Source of the DNA: CAZRAL01 sp964598005
GTDB taxonomy: Bacteria; Pseudomonadota; Gammaproteobacteria; Burkholderiales; Usitatibacteraceae
Assembly (NCBI GenBank): GCA_964598005.1
Contig: CAZRAL010000005.1
Location: 1-64,000, forward strand
Length of the DNA stretch: 64,000 nucleotides
Direction of reading: 5' to 3'
This document shows, in pieces, positions 28,346 to 35,736 of the stretch (positions are counted from its first letter, which is position 1; each line of letters starts with the position of its first letter). A model generated the notes under the pieces. That model was not told the DNA's origin. It did not search any database and saw only the letters and a program-made list of their open reading frames with translations. Both the position numbers and the translations under genes were made by a program.

Positions 28346-28915
28346 TCAGCCCGCTAAAGCAAGAAAATTGCTTAACAACGCATGCCCATGTTGGGTCATG
28401 ATCGATTCAGGATGAAATTGCACACCTTCTACGGCTAACGACCGGTGACGAATACCCATGATGTCGCCATCTTCTGACCACGCCGTAATTTCCAGGCTAT
28501 CAGGGCAACTATCGCGCTCAATCACCAGTGAGTGATAGCGTGTAGCAATGTAGGGAGAGGGCAAACCCGAAAATATTCCCTGATTGTTATGGCTGATCGA
28601 AGAGGTTTTCCCGTGCATAAGGGTTTTCGCATGAACAATACGGCCACCGAATGCCTGCCCAATGCTTTGATGCCCAAGACACACCCCAAGAATGGGAATC
28701 CGCCCGGCAAATTTTTCGATACAGGGAACAGAAATCCCCGCTTCAGCGGGTGAACAGGGGCCGGGCGAGATAACGATCCGATCCGGTTTTAAAGCCTCGA
28801 TGTCAGCAAGGGTCACATCATCATTACGTTTAACGATGACCTTTTCACCCAATTCTCCAAAATACTGCACCAGGTTATAGGTAAACGAATCGTAATTGTC
28901 GATCATGAGAAGCAT
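28346..28915 (-). CDS. trpG: Anthranilate synthase component II (glutamine amidotransferase)
   Basis: A 189-residue class I amidotransferase supplying ammonia to TrpE. It starts LLMIDNYDSFTYNLVQYF, has the nucleophile in GVCLGHQSIGQ and the His/Glu pair in VQFHPES. ATG 28915 is chosen; GAGGAG lies six bases upstream and itself overlaps the end of trpE. The upstream extension of the frame lies inside trpE and has no family match. In many bacteria the same subunit also serves 4-amino-4-deoxychorismate synthase; no pabB is near. Confidence 0.97.
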   Translation of the reverse strand: MLLMIDNYDSFTYNLVQYFGELGEKVIVKRNDDVTLADIEALKPDRIVISPGPCSPAEAGISVPCIEKFAGRIPILGVCLGHQSIGQAFGGRIVHAKTLMHGKTSSISHNNQGIFSGLPSPYIATRYHSLVIERDSCPDSLEITAWSEDGDIMGIRHRSLAVEGVQFHPESIMTQHGHALLSNFLALAG

Positions 28916-28925
28916 GTCTGTCTCC

Positions 28926-30440
28926 TCAAGCCGGATTGGTGTCGATACCGTCTGCCACCATCTCGGCGGCGCGCAACAAGGCCCGTGCTTTATTGCGGGT
29001 TTCCTGCCACTCGAGTTCGGCCACGGAATCGGCCACAATGCCCGCAGCGGCTTGAATGTAGAGTGTGCCGTCCTTGATCACACCCGTGCGGATCGAAATG
29101 GCAAGATCGACATTGTCGTTGAAGCCGATATAACCCGCCGTTCCCGCATAAACACCACGCTTGGATGGTTCGAGCGCTTCGATAATTTCCATAGCGCGGA
29201 CTTTTGGTGTGCCCGTTACCGTCCCCGCCGGGAATGTTGCGCGCAATAAATCGGCAACACCCACTCCATCCTGTATGGTTCCTTCGACATTGGAAACGAG
29301 GTGCATGACGTGAGAGTAACGCTCTACCTGCATCTGCTCGGTCACTTTCACACTGCCGATTTTGGCAATGCGCCCTACATCGTTGCGCCCCAGGTCGATC
29401 AACATCAAATGTTCGGCCAGCTCTTTCGGGTCGCTACGCAATTCGGCTTCCAGTTCGGCATCGCGTTCAGGCGACTCCCCCCGTTTACGCGTCCCTGCAA
29501 TAGGGCGTACCGTCACCTTATTATTTTCCTTGCGCACCATGATTTCCGGCGAAGCGCCCACGATGTGAAAATCACCCATATCGAAGTAAAACATGTAAGG
29601 CGAAGGGTTAATCGATCGCAAGGCACGATAAAGATTGATTGGCGGGGCATCGAAGGGTTGTGAAAGCCGTTGCGAAATCTGCACTTGCATGATGTCGCCA
29701 TCGACGATGTAACGCTTGCACTTTTCCACCGCTTTCAGAAATGGCTCTTCGCCAATCTCGGATTGTGGCTCAGTTTTTCCATCATGTGGAACGTAAACCG
29801 GAAGCGCGGCAGGCTGACGCAGGCCCAAGCGTAACGCGGTCAACCGCCGCTGGGCTTGTTGCAGGGCTTGGGGCTGGGCAGGGTCGGCGTAGACCACAAA
29901 GTAGAGCTTCCCCGACAAATTGTCGATCACCGCCACTTCTTCAGAGACCACCAGCAAAATATCGGGTACGCCCAAGGGATCGACTTTGATTTTTCCGGTT
30001 TGTATTTGCTCCAGCCGCGGCTCAATATAGCGTACGGCATCGTACGCCAGATAACCTGCCAATCCCCCGCCGAAACGTAACGGCCCGTTTAATGGGGCCG
30101 CCTTGATACGAGCGCGGTATTTTTCGATAAATGCCAAAGGGTCTTTGACAAACACATGTTCGACTATTTCGGTACCCGCAGCCAGATTGCCATTTTTTGC
30201 GCGCATGACCGCAACTTCCTGTCCGCTTACCCGTATCCACTCGCGCGCGGGCAGGCCAATAATCGAGTAGCGCCCAGATCGTTCGCCACCGATTACTGAT
30301 TCAAGCAAGTAGGAATAGGGTTTATTACCCAGCTTGAGATAGATGGAAAGGGGGGTATCGAGATCAGCAAAAGTCTCGAGAATGACGGGGATTCGGTTAT
30401 AGCCTTGCGCGGCAAGCGCCGCAAATTCCTGTTCGGTCAT
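28926..30440 (-). CDS. trpE: Anthranilate synthase component I
   Basis: A 504-residue chorismate-binding enzyme that makes anthranilate with TrpG. The N-terminal region contains the LLES motif (SYLLESVIGGERSGRYSIIG), a Ser of which binds tryptophan for feedback inhibition. The C-terminal catalytic part has IAGTRKRG, GRNDVGRIAK and FPAGTVTGTPKVRAMEII. ATG 30440 (MTEQEFAAL) fits the family; the 19-residue upstream extension overlaps the leader region. A short leader ORF with four Trp codons lies just upstream, so attenuation control is likely. Confidence 0.97.
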   Translation of the reverse strand: MTEQEFAALAAQGYNRIPVILETFADLDTPLSIYLKLGNKPYSYLLESVIGGERSGRYSIIGLPAREWIRVSGQEVAVMRAKNGNLAAGTEIVEHVFVKDPLAFIEKYRARIKAAPLNGPLRFGGGLAGYLAYDAVRYIEPRLEQIQTGKIKVDPLGVPDILLVVSEEVAVIDNLSGKLYFVVYADPAQPQALQQAQRRLTALRLGLRQPAALPVYVPHDGKTEPQSEIGEEPFLKAVEKCKRYIVDGDIMQVQISQRLSQPFDAPPINLYRALRSINPSPYMFYFDMGDFHIVGASPEIMVRKENNKVTVRPIAGTRKRGESPERDAELEAELRSDPKELAEHLMLIDLGRNDVGRIAKIGSVKVTEQMQVERYSHVMHLVSNVEGTIQDGVGVADLLRATFPAGTVTGTPKVRAMEIIEALEPSKRGVYAGTAGYIGFNDNVDLAISIRTGVIKDGTLYIQAAAGIVADSVAELEWQETRNKARALLRAAEMVADGIDTNPA

Positions 30441-30541
30441 GATGATTCCGGTAAATGAAGTTGAAAACGAAAAACCTGAAAAACGGATTAACGCCAATCA
30501 GGCCATCGCCACGTCCATTTTTGTTTACCGGTTAGCATCAT
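30441..30541 (-). promoter_or_regulatory. Candidate trp attenuator/leader region
   Basis: The minus-strand leader holds the trpL ORF and two competing pairings. CCUGA in the leader (plus 30498-30502) can pair with UCAGG (30475-30479), followed by UUUUUCGUUUU, a weak terminator-like hairpin with an 18-base loop. Separately, CCGGTAAA (30524-30531), inside leader codons 3-5, is a perfect 8-bp complement of TTTACCGG (30448-30455), which overlaps the GGA ahead of trpE. A ribosome stalled at the first Trp codon would cover the upstream arm and leave the trpE site open. The pairings are seen; their use is inference. Confidence 0.6.
30488..30538 (-). CDS. trpL: trp leader peptide TrpL
   Basis: A 16-codon ORF reading MLTGKQKWTWRWPDWR, with Trp at positions 8, 10, 12 and 15. 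Four Trp codons in 16, placed 47 bases before the trpE start, is the hallmark of a trp attenuator leader. A second ATG directly upstream (30541) would add one Met. The ribosome binding site is not strong. It lies between gph and trpE, so it needs either its own promoter in the gph 3' region or read-through from rpe-gph. Confidence 0.8.
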   Translation of the reverse strand: MLTGKQKWTWRWPDWR

Positions 30542-30566
30542 CGAGATTAAGGCTTAGATTTAGATG

Positions 30567-31400
30567 TCAGCTTGCCATTTTAATCAATTTCAGTGCGGCT
30601 GGGAGCGAATCGATATACGCATCACAATCCAGACCGCGAATTTCATCGTGGCCGCTATATCCATAGGGAACAATGAAAACGGGCGACCCTGCGGCGCGCG
30701 CGGCCTCGGCATCACTGACCGAATCCCCAATCAATAACAATTTTTCAGCTGAAATATCAAACTTTTTGGCAATATGTAACATCGGCAGGGGATGTGGTTT
30801 TTTGTGTTCCAGGGTATCGCCGCAAACAACCATCTCAAAATAATCTTTTAAACCTGTTTTTTGCAACATGGCATGAGTAAACCGTTCGGGTTTATTGGTA
30901 ATGCACGCCAAACGAAACCCCGCTTGCTGAATGGCATTCAGCCCATCGATCACACCGGGGAATACCCGAGGCGCATTCGTACAGCATTCCGTGTAGTACT
31001 TTTCAAATACCTCCAACGCCACTTTATGCGCAGTGGGACCGAGCTGGCCAACCGCATCGGCCAGTGCACGATCGACCAAATGTGCAATTCCCTTGCCCAC
31101 AAACGTTTTAACCAGGCTCGTGGCCAGTGGTGCAAACCCCAATACATTTCGCATGCGATTGACTGCCTCCGTCAAATCATCAATGCTATCGACCAAAGTG
31201 CCATCAAAATCAAAGGCAACGGCCATCACCGGTATCGGAAAAGCGTATTTTGGTTTTGCCCGCAGGCGGGGTTTTTTGGTTACCCCTTCCACGCCGGTCT
31301 CCGGCGTGGCTCCCGTATTGATTTCCACGCGCCCTTCCTCGCACACGCGATTTTCGTTATCCTCTGCAATAACAGCCGATGGGCGGGCCTCTTTGTGCAT
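30567..31400 (-). CDS. gph: Phosphoglycolate phosphatase (HAD superfamily) with N-terminal extension
   Basis: A HAD hydrolase clearing 2-phosphoglycolate. Motif I is FDFDGTLVDS, motif II ACITNKPERF, and motif III/IV is around KPHPLPMLH and IGDSVSDAEAA. The core of about 219 residues is normal for Gph. The frame starts about 58 residues earlier (ATG 31400, AGGA eight bases upstream; ATG 31406 overlaps the rpe stop as ATGA). This charged, low-complexity extension holds a perfect 9-bp hairpin sequence. A GTG-ATG pair at the core start (31226 region) lacks a ribosome binding site. Order rpe-gph-trpE is usual in betaproteobacteria. Confidence 0.9.
   Translation of the reverse strand: MHKEARPSAVIAEDNENRVCEEGRVEINTGATPETGVEGVTKKPRLRAKPKYAFPIPVMAVAFDFDGTLVDSIDDLTEAVNRMRNVLGFAPLATSLVKTFVGKGIAHLVDRALADAVGQLGPTAHKVALEVFEKYYTECCTNAPRVFPGVIDGLNAIQQAGFRLACITNKPERFTHAMLQKTGLKDYFEMVVCGDTLEHKKPHPLPMLHIAKKFDISAEKLLLIGDSVSDAEAARAAGSPVFIVPYGYSGHDEIRGLDCDAYIDSLPAALKLIKMAS
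31289..31309. repeat. Perfect 9-bp hairpin within the gph 5' region
   Basis: CCACGCCGG at 31289-31297 and CCGGCGTGG at 31301-31309 flank a 3-base loop. It lies in the part of the frame that encodes the unusual N-terminal extension of Gph. No T-run follows on the minus strand, so it is not a standard terminator. Confidence 0.6.
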
Positions 31401-31402
31401 AC

Positions 31403-32095
31403 TCATGTTCCTGCTTTTGCCCATTTCGCCAATTCGGCGCGCATCGCAGCAATGGTATCGAGGTAATTTTTCTGACCGAAAATCGCCGATCCTGCCACGA
31501 ATGTATCGGCGCCCGCTTGGGCGATTTGCCCGATATTATCGACTTTCACGCCGCCATCCACTTCAAGCCAGATATCGCGCCCGCTCACTTTAATACGCTG
31601 CTTTGCTTCGGCAATTTTTTTCAGACTGGCGGGAATGAAAGATTGCCCGCCAAAACCCGGGTTGACTGACATGATTAAAATCAAATCCACCTTGTCCATC
31701 ACATAATCGAGATAATCAAGCGGCGTCGCAGGATTAAATACTAGACCCGCCTTGCAACCCTGATCGCGAATCAGGCTCAAGGTCCGGTCTACGTGGCGAC
31801 TGGCCTCGGGGTGAAAGCTGATGATATGCGCCCCTGCCTTGGCAAATTCCGGCACCAGGCGATCCACCGGCTCCACCATCAAATGAACATCAATCGGCAC
31901 ATTATGGCCATCTGCTCGCCGGGCATAAGGGCGCACCGCCTCACAAACCATCGGCCCAATGGTCAGATTGGGGACGTAATGATTATCCATCACATCAAAA
32001 TGAATAACATCCGCGCCACCCGCGATAACCTGGCGAACTTCTTCACCCAAACGGGCAAAGTCAGCGGAAAGAATACTGGGAGCAATACGAAACAT
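31403..32095 (-). CDS. rpe: Ribulose-phosphate 3-epimerase
   Basis: A 230-residue TIM-barrel enzyme interconverting ribulose 5-phosphate and xylulose 5-phosphate. It opens RIAPSILSADFARLGEEV, has VIHFDVMDNHYVPN, MSVNPGFGGQSF and the phosphate-binding VAGSAIF. Asp and His metal ligands are retained. Its start codon is five bases from the end of the MITE-like element at 32101-32379, whose terminal AGAGG (11 bases from the ATG) is the only visible ribosome binding site. It heads the rpe-gph-trpEGDC block. Confidence 0.97.
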   Translation of the reverse strand: MFRIAPSILSADFARLGEEVRQVIAGGADVIHFDVMDNHYVPNLTIGPMVCEAVRPYARRADGHNVPIDVHLMVEPVDRLVPEFAKAGAHIISFHPEASRHVDRTLSLIRDQGCKAGLVFNPATPLDYLDYVMDKVDLILIMSVNPGFGGQSFIPASLKKIAEAKQRIKVSGRDIWLEVDGGVKVDNIGQIAQAGADTFVAGSAIFGQKNYLDTIAAMRAELAKWAKAGT

Positions 32096-32100
32096 GGATT

Positions 32101-32379
32101 AAGGAACCTCTGATTAAGTCCCACATGGACGCGCGCTCGGTTTTCCGGGATGGGATGCAAGGCGTGGTGCGCCGCGAATGGTCGGCCCCCTTCGCAAGCA
32201 CCACAACACAGCAGATCACCCGGAAAACCAGCGCCCATGCGGGTTTTGACAAGAATAGCCCATCTTCGACGTTATGCTCCTTGGCTTCGTATCAACAGAT
32301 ACGACCTACGTCGCATGCCTTGAATCTAGACTATTCTTGTCAAAACGCGGCTCATGGAGGACTTAATCAGAGGTTCCTT
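32101..32379. mobile_element. MITE-like element, copy A (279 bp)
   Basis: A 279-bp element with perfect 21-bp terminal inverted repeats; the core is GGAACCTCTGATTAAGTCC. Inside, TTGACAAGAATAG (32246-32258) is repeated inverted as CTATTCTTGTCAA near 32331-32343, and CGTATC/GATACG form a small hairpin at 32288-32303. There is no ORF or transposase. It is homologous end to end with the longer element at 60748-61196, which lies in the opposite orientation. It occupies nearly all the space between rpe and the apaG promoter region. A target duplication was not obvious. Confidence 0.8.
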
Positions 32380-32536
32380 GAGTTGTAAACAAAAGTTTGC
32401 ATTTTACGCGATGCAATTCAAAACCTGCGTGATAGGATACTATCAAGTCAATTTTTATCATTCGATAAAAATTTGCATTGGTAAAGGCAAAAAATACCGT
32501 TGATTGTCAGTGCAGTGATGAACAGGGGTTTTTAAG

Positions 32537-32920
32537 ATGGAAAGTGAAAAGAAATACGATGTGGAAGTTATTGCCCAATCACTTTTCTTTGCCGATCAAT
32601 CGGATGAAGAAAGCGATAACTACGTCTTCACCTACGCCATTAAAATCACCAACAAGGGCACGCTCCCAGCCCAATTGTTAAGCCGTCACTGGATCATCAC
32701 CGACGCGACGGGTGAAGTGCAGGAGGTGCGTGGCATAGGTGTAATCGGCAAACAACCGGCTTTGAAACCGGGTGAAAGCTTCGAATATTCAAGCGGCACC
32801 TCTATCCCCACTCCAGCAGGAACAATGCGGGGGACGTACAAAATGGTAGCGATAGATGGCACGAAATTCGACGCGCAAATCCCGGAATTTACCCTCTCAA
32901 TGCCGCGTATTTTGCATTAA
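32537..32920 (+). CDS. apaG: ApaG (Co2+/Mg2+ efflux-linked protein)
   Basis: A 127-residue ApaG/DUF525 protein with a fibronectin-like beta sandwich. Diagnostic stretches are YTIKITN-like FTYAIKITNKGTLPAQLLSRHW, GVIGKQPALKPGESFEYSSG and GTMRGTYKMV. E. coli apaG mutants are altered in Co2+ resistance; the biochemical role is open. AGGGG lies eight bases before the ATG. Upstream is the MITE-like element and about 155 bases of AT-rich DNA. Confidence 0.95.
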   Translation: MESEKKYDVEVIAQSLFFADQSDEESDNYVFTYAIKITNKGTLPAQLLSRHWIITDATGEVQEVRGIGVIGKQPALKPGESFEYSSGTSIPTPAGTMRGTYKMVAIDGTKFDAQIPEFTLSMPRILH

Positions 32921-32940
32921 AGGTTTTTCATTAAAGCTAT

Positions 32941-33039
32941 TTATTTATCGTCAGAATTTTTTTTCTTCGGGATCGTCCACCAGACAATAAAAACTGCCAG
33001 TCCCAACGCCAGCAATACTTCCAGCACCACCCAAATCAT
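32941..33039 (-). CDS. 32-residue single-pass membrane protein (unrecognised)
   Basis: A short ORF beginning MIWVVLEVLLALGLAVF, with one hydrophobic helix (residues 2-21) followed by a basic and charged tail (PKKKNSDDK). GGAG stands five bases before the ATG, a well-formed site. The frame, helix and positive-inside tail look like genuine small membrane proteins (N-out, C-in, or the reverse). It is convergent with apaG and divergent from mltA. No family is recognised. Confidence 0.6.
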   Translation of the reverse strand: MIWVVLEVLLALGLAVFIVWWTIPKKKNSDDK

Positions 33040-33147
33040 AATCACTCCAACCGGTTTAAATTCCATTTCCAAATTAAATTATAGCGAGCAGGTCATCAAG
33101 CAAGTTTGGTTATACTCATTTTTTGCATGCTTAATCAGATTTCTCCC

Positions 33148-34428
33148 ATGAGAAGATTTAAACGCTTTACTCTTGTTGTTTTTTTATTGCTTGCAAGCTG
33201 CGTGACAGAGCAATCATCCATACCCGCGCCAGCATGCGCACCTTGCCATTGCGCAATTTGTCCTCCCCCCATTTCCTCACTGACCCCGGAGTCCACAGAA
33301 GATATTCCCTTGCCACGCGATCCCGCAGAGCCAGAACCACCACGCGGGCGACTGGTAAAAAGTGACTGGACTGCCCTGCCTGACTGGGGCCGCGATGATC
33401 CTGCTGCAGCTCTGGCGGCCTTTGTTCAGAGTTGCTTGGTGATCCGTACGCAAATTGCCTGGCAGGACGCCTGCAAAGAAGCAGACCAAACGGCCAAGGC
33501 ATCCATCCAGTCTCCCGAAAACATGACCGCTTTTTTTCAGAATGTATTCGAGCCTTATCAAGTTCTAAATGCCAATGAAACCGCAACCGGGCTGGTAACG
33601 GGCTACTACGAGCCACTGCTGTACGGGAGTCGCAAACGCAGCAAGCGCTACTCCTTTCCCATTTACGCTCCGCCACAGGATTTGCTGACGATTGATCTGT
33701 CAGAGGTTTATCCTGATCTCAAACGCCGCAGTTTGCGTGGCAGACTGGTGGGCAACAAAGTTGTGCCCTATCTGGAACGCAGCGATATCGAAAGCAAACA
33801 AGAACCTTTACGCGGCCTGGAGATTTTGTATGTCGATAACGCCGTTGAATTATTTTTTTTGCAAATCCAGGGATCAGGCCAGGTGGTGCTGGAAGATGGC
33901 AGCCGCGTGCGGGTAGGCTATGCGGACCAGAACGGTCACCCTTTCCGGTCATTGGCCGGTTTATTGATTCGGCGCGGGGAGATCAAGCCAGAGCGGGCTT
34001 CCATGCAGGGCATTAAAGAATGGGCGCAACGTCATCCTCGCAAAGTACAGCAATACATGAATGCGAATCCCAGTTTCGTTTTTTTCAAAGAGTTGCCTAA
34101 CGATCTCTCCGGCCCTATTGGCACACTGGGCGTTCCCTTGACCGCGGAACGTTCGATTGCAGTCGATCCGCGCGTGATCCCCCTTGGTGTACCCGTCTAT
34201 CTCTCAACCACCGCGCCAAACAGCAAGCAGGAGCTAAACCGTATTATGGTGGCTCAGGATACAGGTGGGGCAATCAATGGCGGTGTGCGCGCCGATTTTT
34301 ACTGGGGGTTTGGCGATGCCGCCGGGGTGCAAGCTGGAAAAATGAAACAACAAGGACGCATGTGGGTGTTGCTTCCTCGAAATTACGACCCCCATGCCAT
34401 TACTGCATCGACTTTGGCAACACAATAA
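33148..34428 (+). CDS. mltA: Membrane-bound lytic murein transglycosylase A
   Basis: A 426-residue lipoprotein cleaving peptidoglycan with formation of 1,6-anhydromuropeptides. The signal peptide ends in the lipobox LLASC, so acylation at that Cys is expected; ATG 33148 fits this and earlier starts do not add signal features. The MltA domain contains GYYEPLLYGSR, the LFFLQIQGSG region and the 3D domain with VAQDTGGAINGGVRADFYWG, which carries the catalytic Asp. A Pro-rich linker follows the lipobox. The MAPEG gene follows after 30 bases. Confidence 0.95.
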   Translation: MRRFKRFTLVVFLLLASCVTEQSSIPAPACAPCHCAICPPPISSLTPESTEDIPLPRDPAEPEPPRGRLVKSDWTALPDWGRDDPAAALAAFVQSCLVIRTQIAWQDACKEADQTAKASIQSPENMTAFFQNVFEPYQVLNANETATGLVTGYYEPLLYGSRKRSKRYSFPIYAPPQDLLTIDLSEVYPDLKRRSLRGRLVGNKVVPYLERSDIESKQEPLRGLEILYVDNAVELFFLQIQGSGQVVLEDGSRVRVGYADQNGHPFRSLAGLLIRRGEIKPERASMQGIKEWAQRHPRKVQQYMNANPSFVFFKELPNDLSGPIGTLGVPLTAERSIAVDPRVIPLGVPVYLSTTAPNSKQELNRIMVAQDTGGAINGGVRADFYWGFGDAAGVQAGKMKQQGRMWVLLPRNYDPHAITASTLATQ

Positions 34429-34458
34429 TTCTGACCCCTGCTATTTGGAGAACAAATA

Positions 34459-34839
34459 ATGACTTTTGCCTACTGGTGTGTATTGATTGCAGGTCTTCTC
34501 CCTTACTTCAGCGTTGTGTTGGCAAAATGGGGGCGGGGTTATGACAACCATAATCCGCGCGACTGGTTGGCGCGGCAAGAAGGGCGAAAAAAACGTGCCT
34601 ACCATGCCCACCTGAACGCATTTGAGGCGTTTCCGTTCTTTGCGGCCGGGGTAATTATCGCCCAGCAATGTCAGTCATCCCAGTCCATCGTTGATGGACT
34701 GGCGGGTATTTTCATTGTGATGCGAATTGTTTATTTGTGGTGCTACATCAGCGATTGGGCATCGTTGCGCAGCTTGATCTGGATGATCGGTTTTGCCAGC
34801 ACCATTGGCCTTTTTATTGCAGCAGGGCTGGCGCGCTAA
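34459..34839 (+). CDS. MAPEG family membrane protein
   Basis: A 126-residue protein with four hydrophobic segments and the MAPEG pattern (AYHAHLNAFEAFPFFAAGV, VMRIVYLWCYI). Eukaryotic members conjugate glutathione or make eicosanoids; bacterial members are mostly uncharacterised. GGAG lies eight bases before the ATG. It is downstream of mltA on the same strand. Its 3' end overlaps the end of the convergent dsbC gene by four bases. Confidence 0.85.
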   Translation: MTFAYWCVLIAGLLPYFSVVLAKWGRGYDNHNPRDWLARQEGRKKRAYHAHLNAFEAFPFFAAGVIIAQQCQSSQSIVDGLAGIFIVMRIVYLWCYISDWASLRSLIWMIGFASTIGLFIAAGLAR

Positions 34840-35582
34840 TTTGTTGGCGGCTTTTTAGCCGTGGCAGTAGCAGCCGCAGCCAGCTTTTCTTCAATCGTAG
34901 CTTTGGAGATGGTGCCCGGAACACGTTCGCCATTTTCAAACACGGTTGCGGGGGTGCCATTAATGCGCAAACGATGGCCTAACTCCACAATTTTTTCAAT
35001 CGGGTTATCGCATTTTCCCTCTCCCGTAAGAGGTTTTGCGCGAATCATGAAATCTTGCCAAGCTTTGGTTCGATCTTCTGCACACCATATTTGGCGTGAC
35101 TTGGCCGTGGAGTCCGGTGACAGTATTGGATACAGAAAGGTGTAAATGGTGACATCTTTCAATTCCAGCAAATCGGTCTCAAATCGTTTGCAATAGCCGC
35201 AATTGGGGTCGGCAAAAACCGCCATGCGGCGTGATCCATTGCCGCGCACGGTCTTGAACGCCATATCCAATGGCAAATCATCAAAGCGAATGGCGGTCAG
35301 TTTTTGTAACCGTACTTCCGACACATTTTCACGTGTTTTGGTGTCTATCAAATTGCCAAGCAGAAAAAAACTGGCCTTTTCATCGGTATACAGCAACTCA
35401 TTGCCGGCGAATACTTCATACAGTCCGCCATAGGCGGTTTTGGTTATTTTTTCGATCTTGATTTCGGGAAACTTTTTTTCGATTTCTTTTTTGATCAATT
35501 CTGGATTGGCCCATGCACCAAAGGAAAGAGCAGCGCTAGCGACGCAACTTGCGATACGTACGGGGAAAAAATTTGATATCAC
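34836..35582 (-). CDS. dsbC: DsbC-type thiol:disulfide interchange protein, copy 1
   Basis: A 248-residue periplasmic disulfide isomerase. A signal peptide (to about FGAWA) is followed by the DsbC N-terminal dimerisation domain and a thioredoxin domain with the active site CGYC in ADPNCGYCKRFE. A cis-Pro loop follows near GTPATVFENG. DsbC corrects wrong disulfides and is kept reduced by DsbD, which is not in this window. The start is GTG with AGGA about eight bases upstream. An adjacent paralogue lies 154 bases upstream. Confidence 0.93.
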   Translation of the reverse strand: MISNFFPVRIASCVASAALSFGAWANPELIKKEIEKKFPEIKIEKITKTAYGGLYEVFAGNELLYTDEKASFFLLGNLIDTKTRENVSEVRLQKLTAIRFDDLPLDMAFKTVRGNGSRRMAVFADPNCGYCKRFETDLLELKDVTIYTFLYPILSPDSTAKSRQIWCAEDRTKAWQDFMIRAKPLTGEGKCDNPIEKIVELGHRLRINGTPATVFENGERVPGTISKATIEEKLAAAATATAKKPPTN

Positions 35583-35736
35583 GACAAAATCCTTTAAAGA
35601 AAAGAAAAAGAATGATCCGACCAGAAAAAATTGAAGGGGTTTAATGTTCTTAAAAAACCTTGATTCAATACTTTATAAGCGTTGGCCTGACTTTTTAACA
35701 TGGGTTGAACCATCAGCAAGCTGATCGAGACACCCT

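Noticed and set aside
28916..29038. N-terminal extension of trpG
   Set aside because: It lies in another frame of trpE; the conserved start and a GAGGAG site are at 28915.
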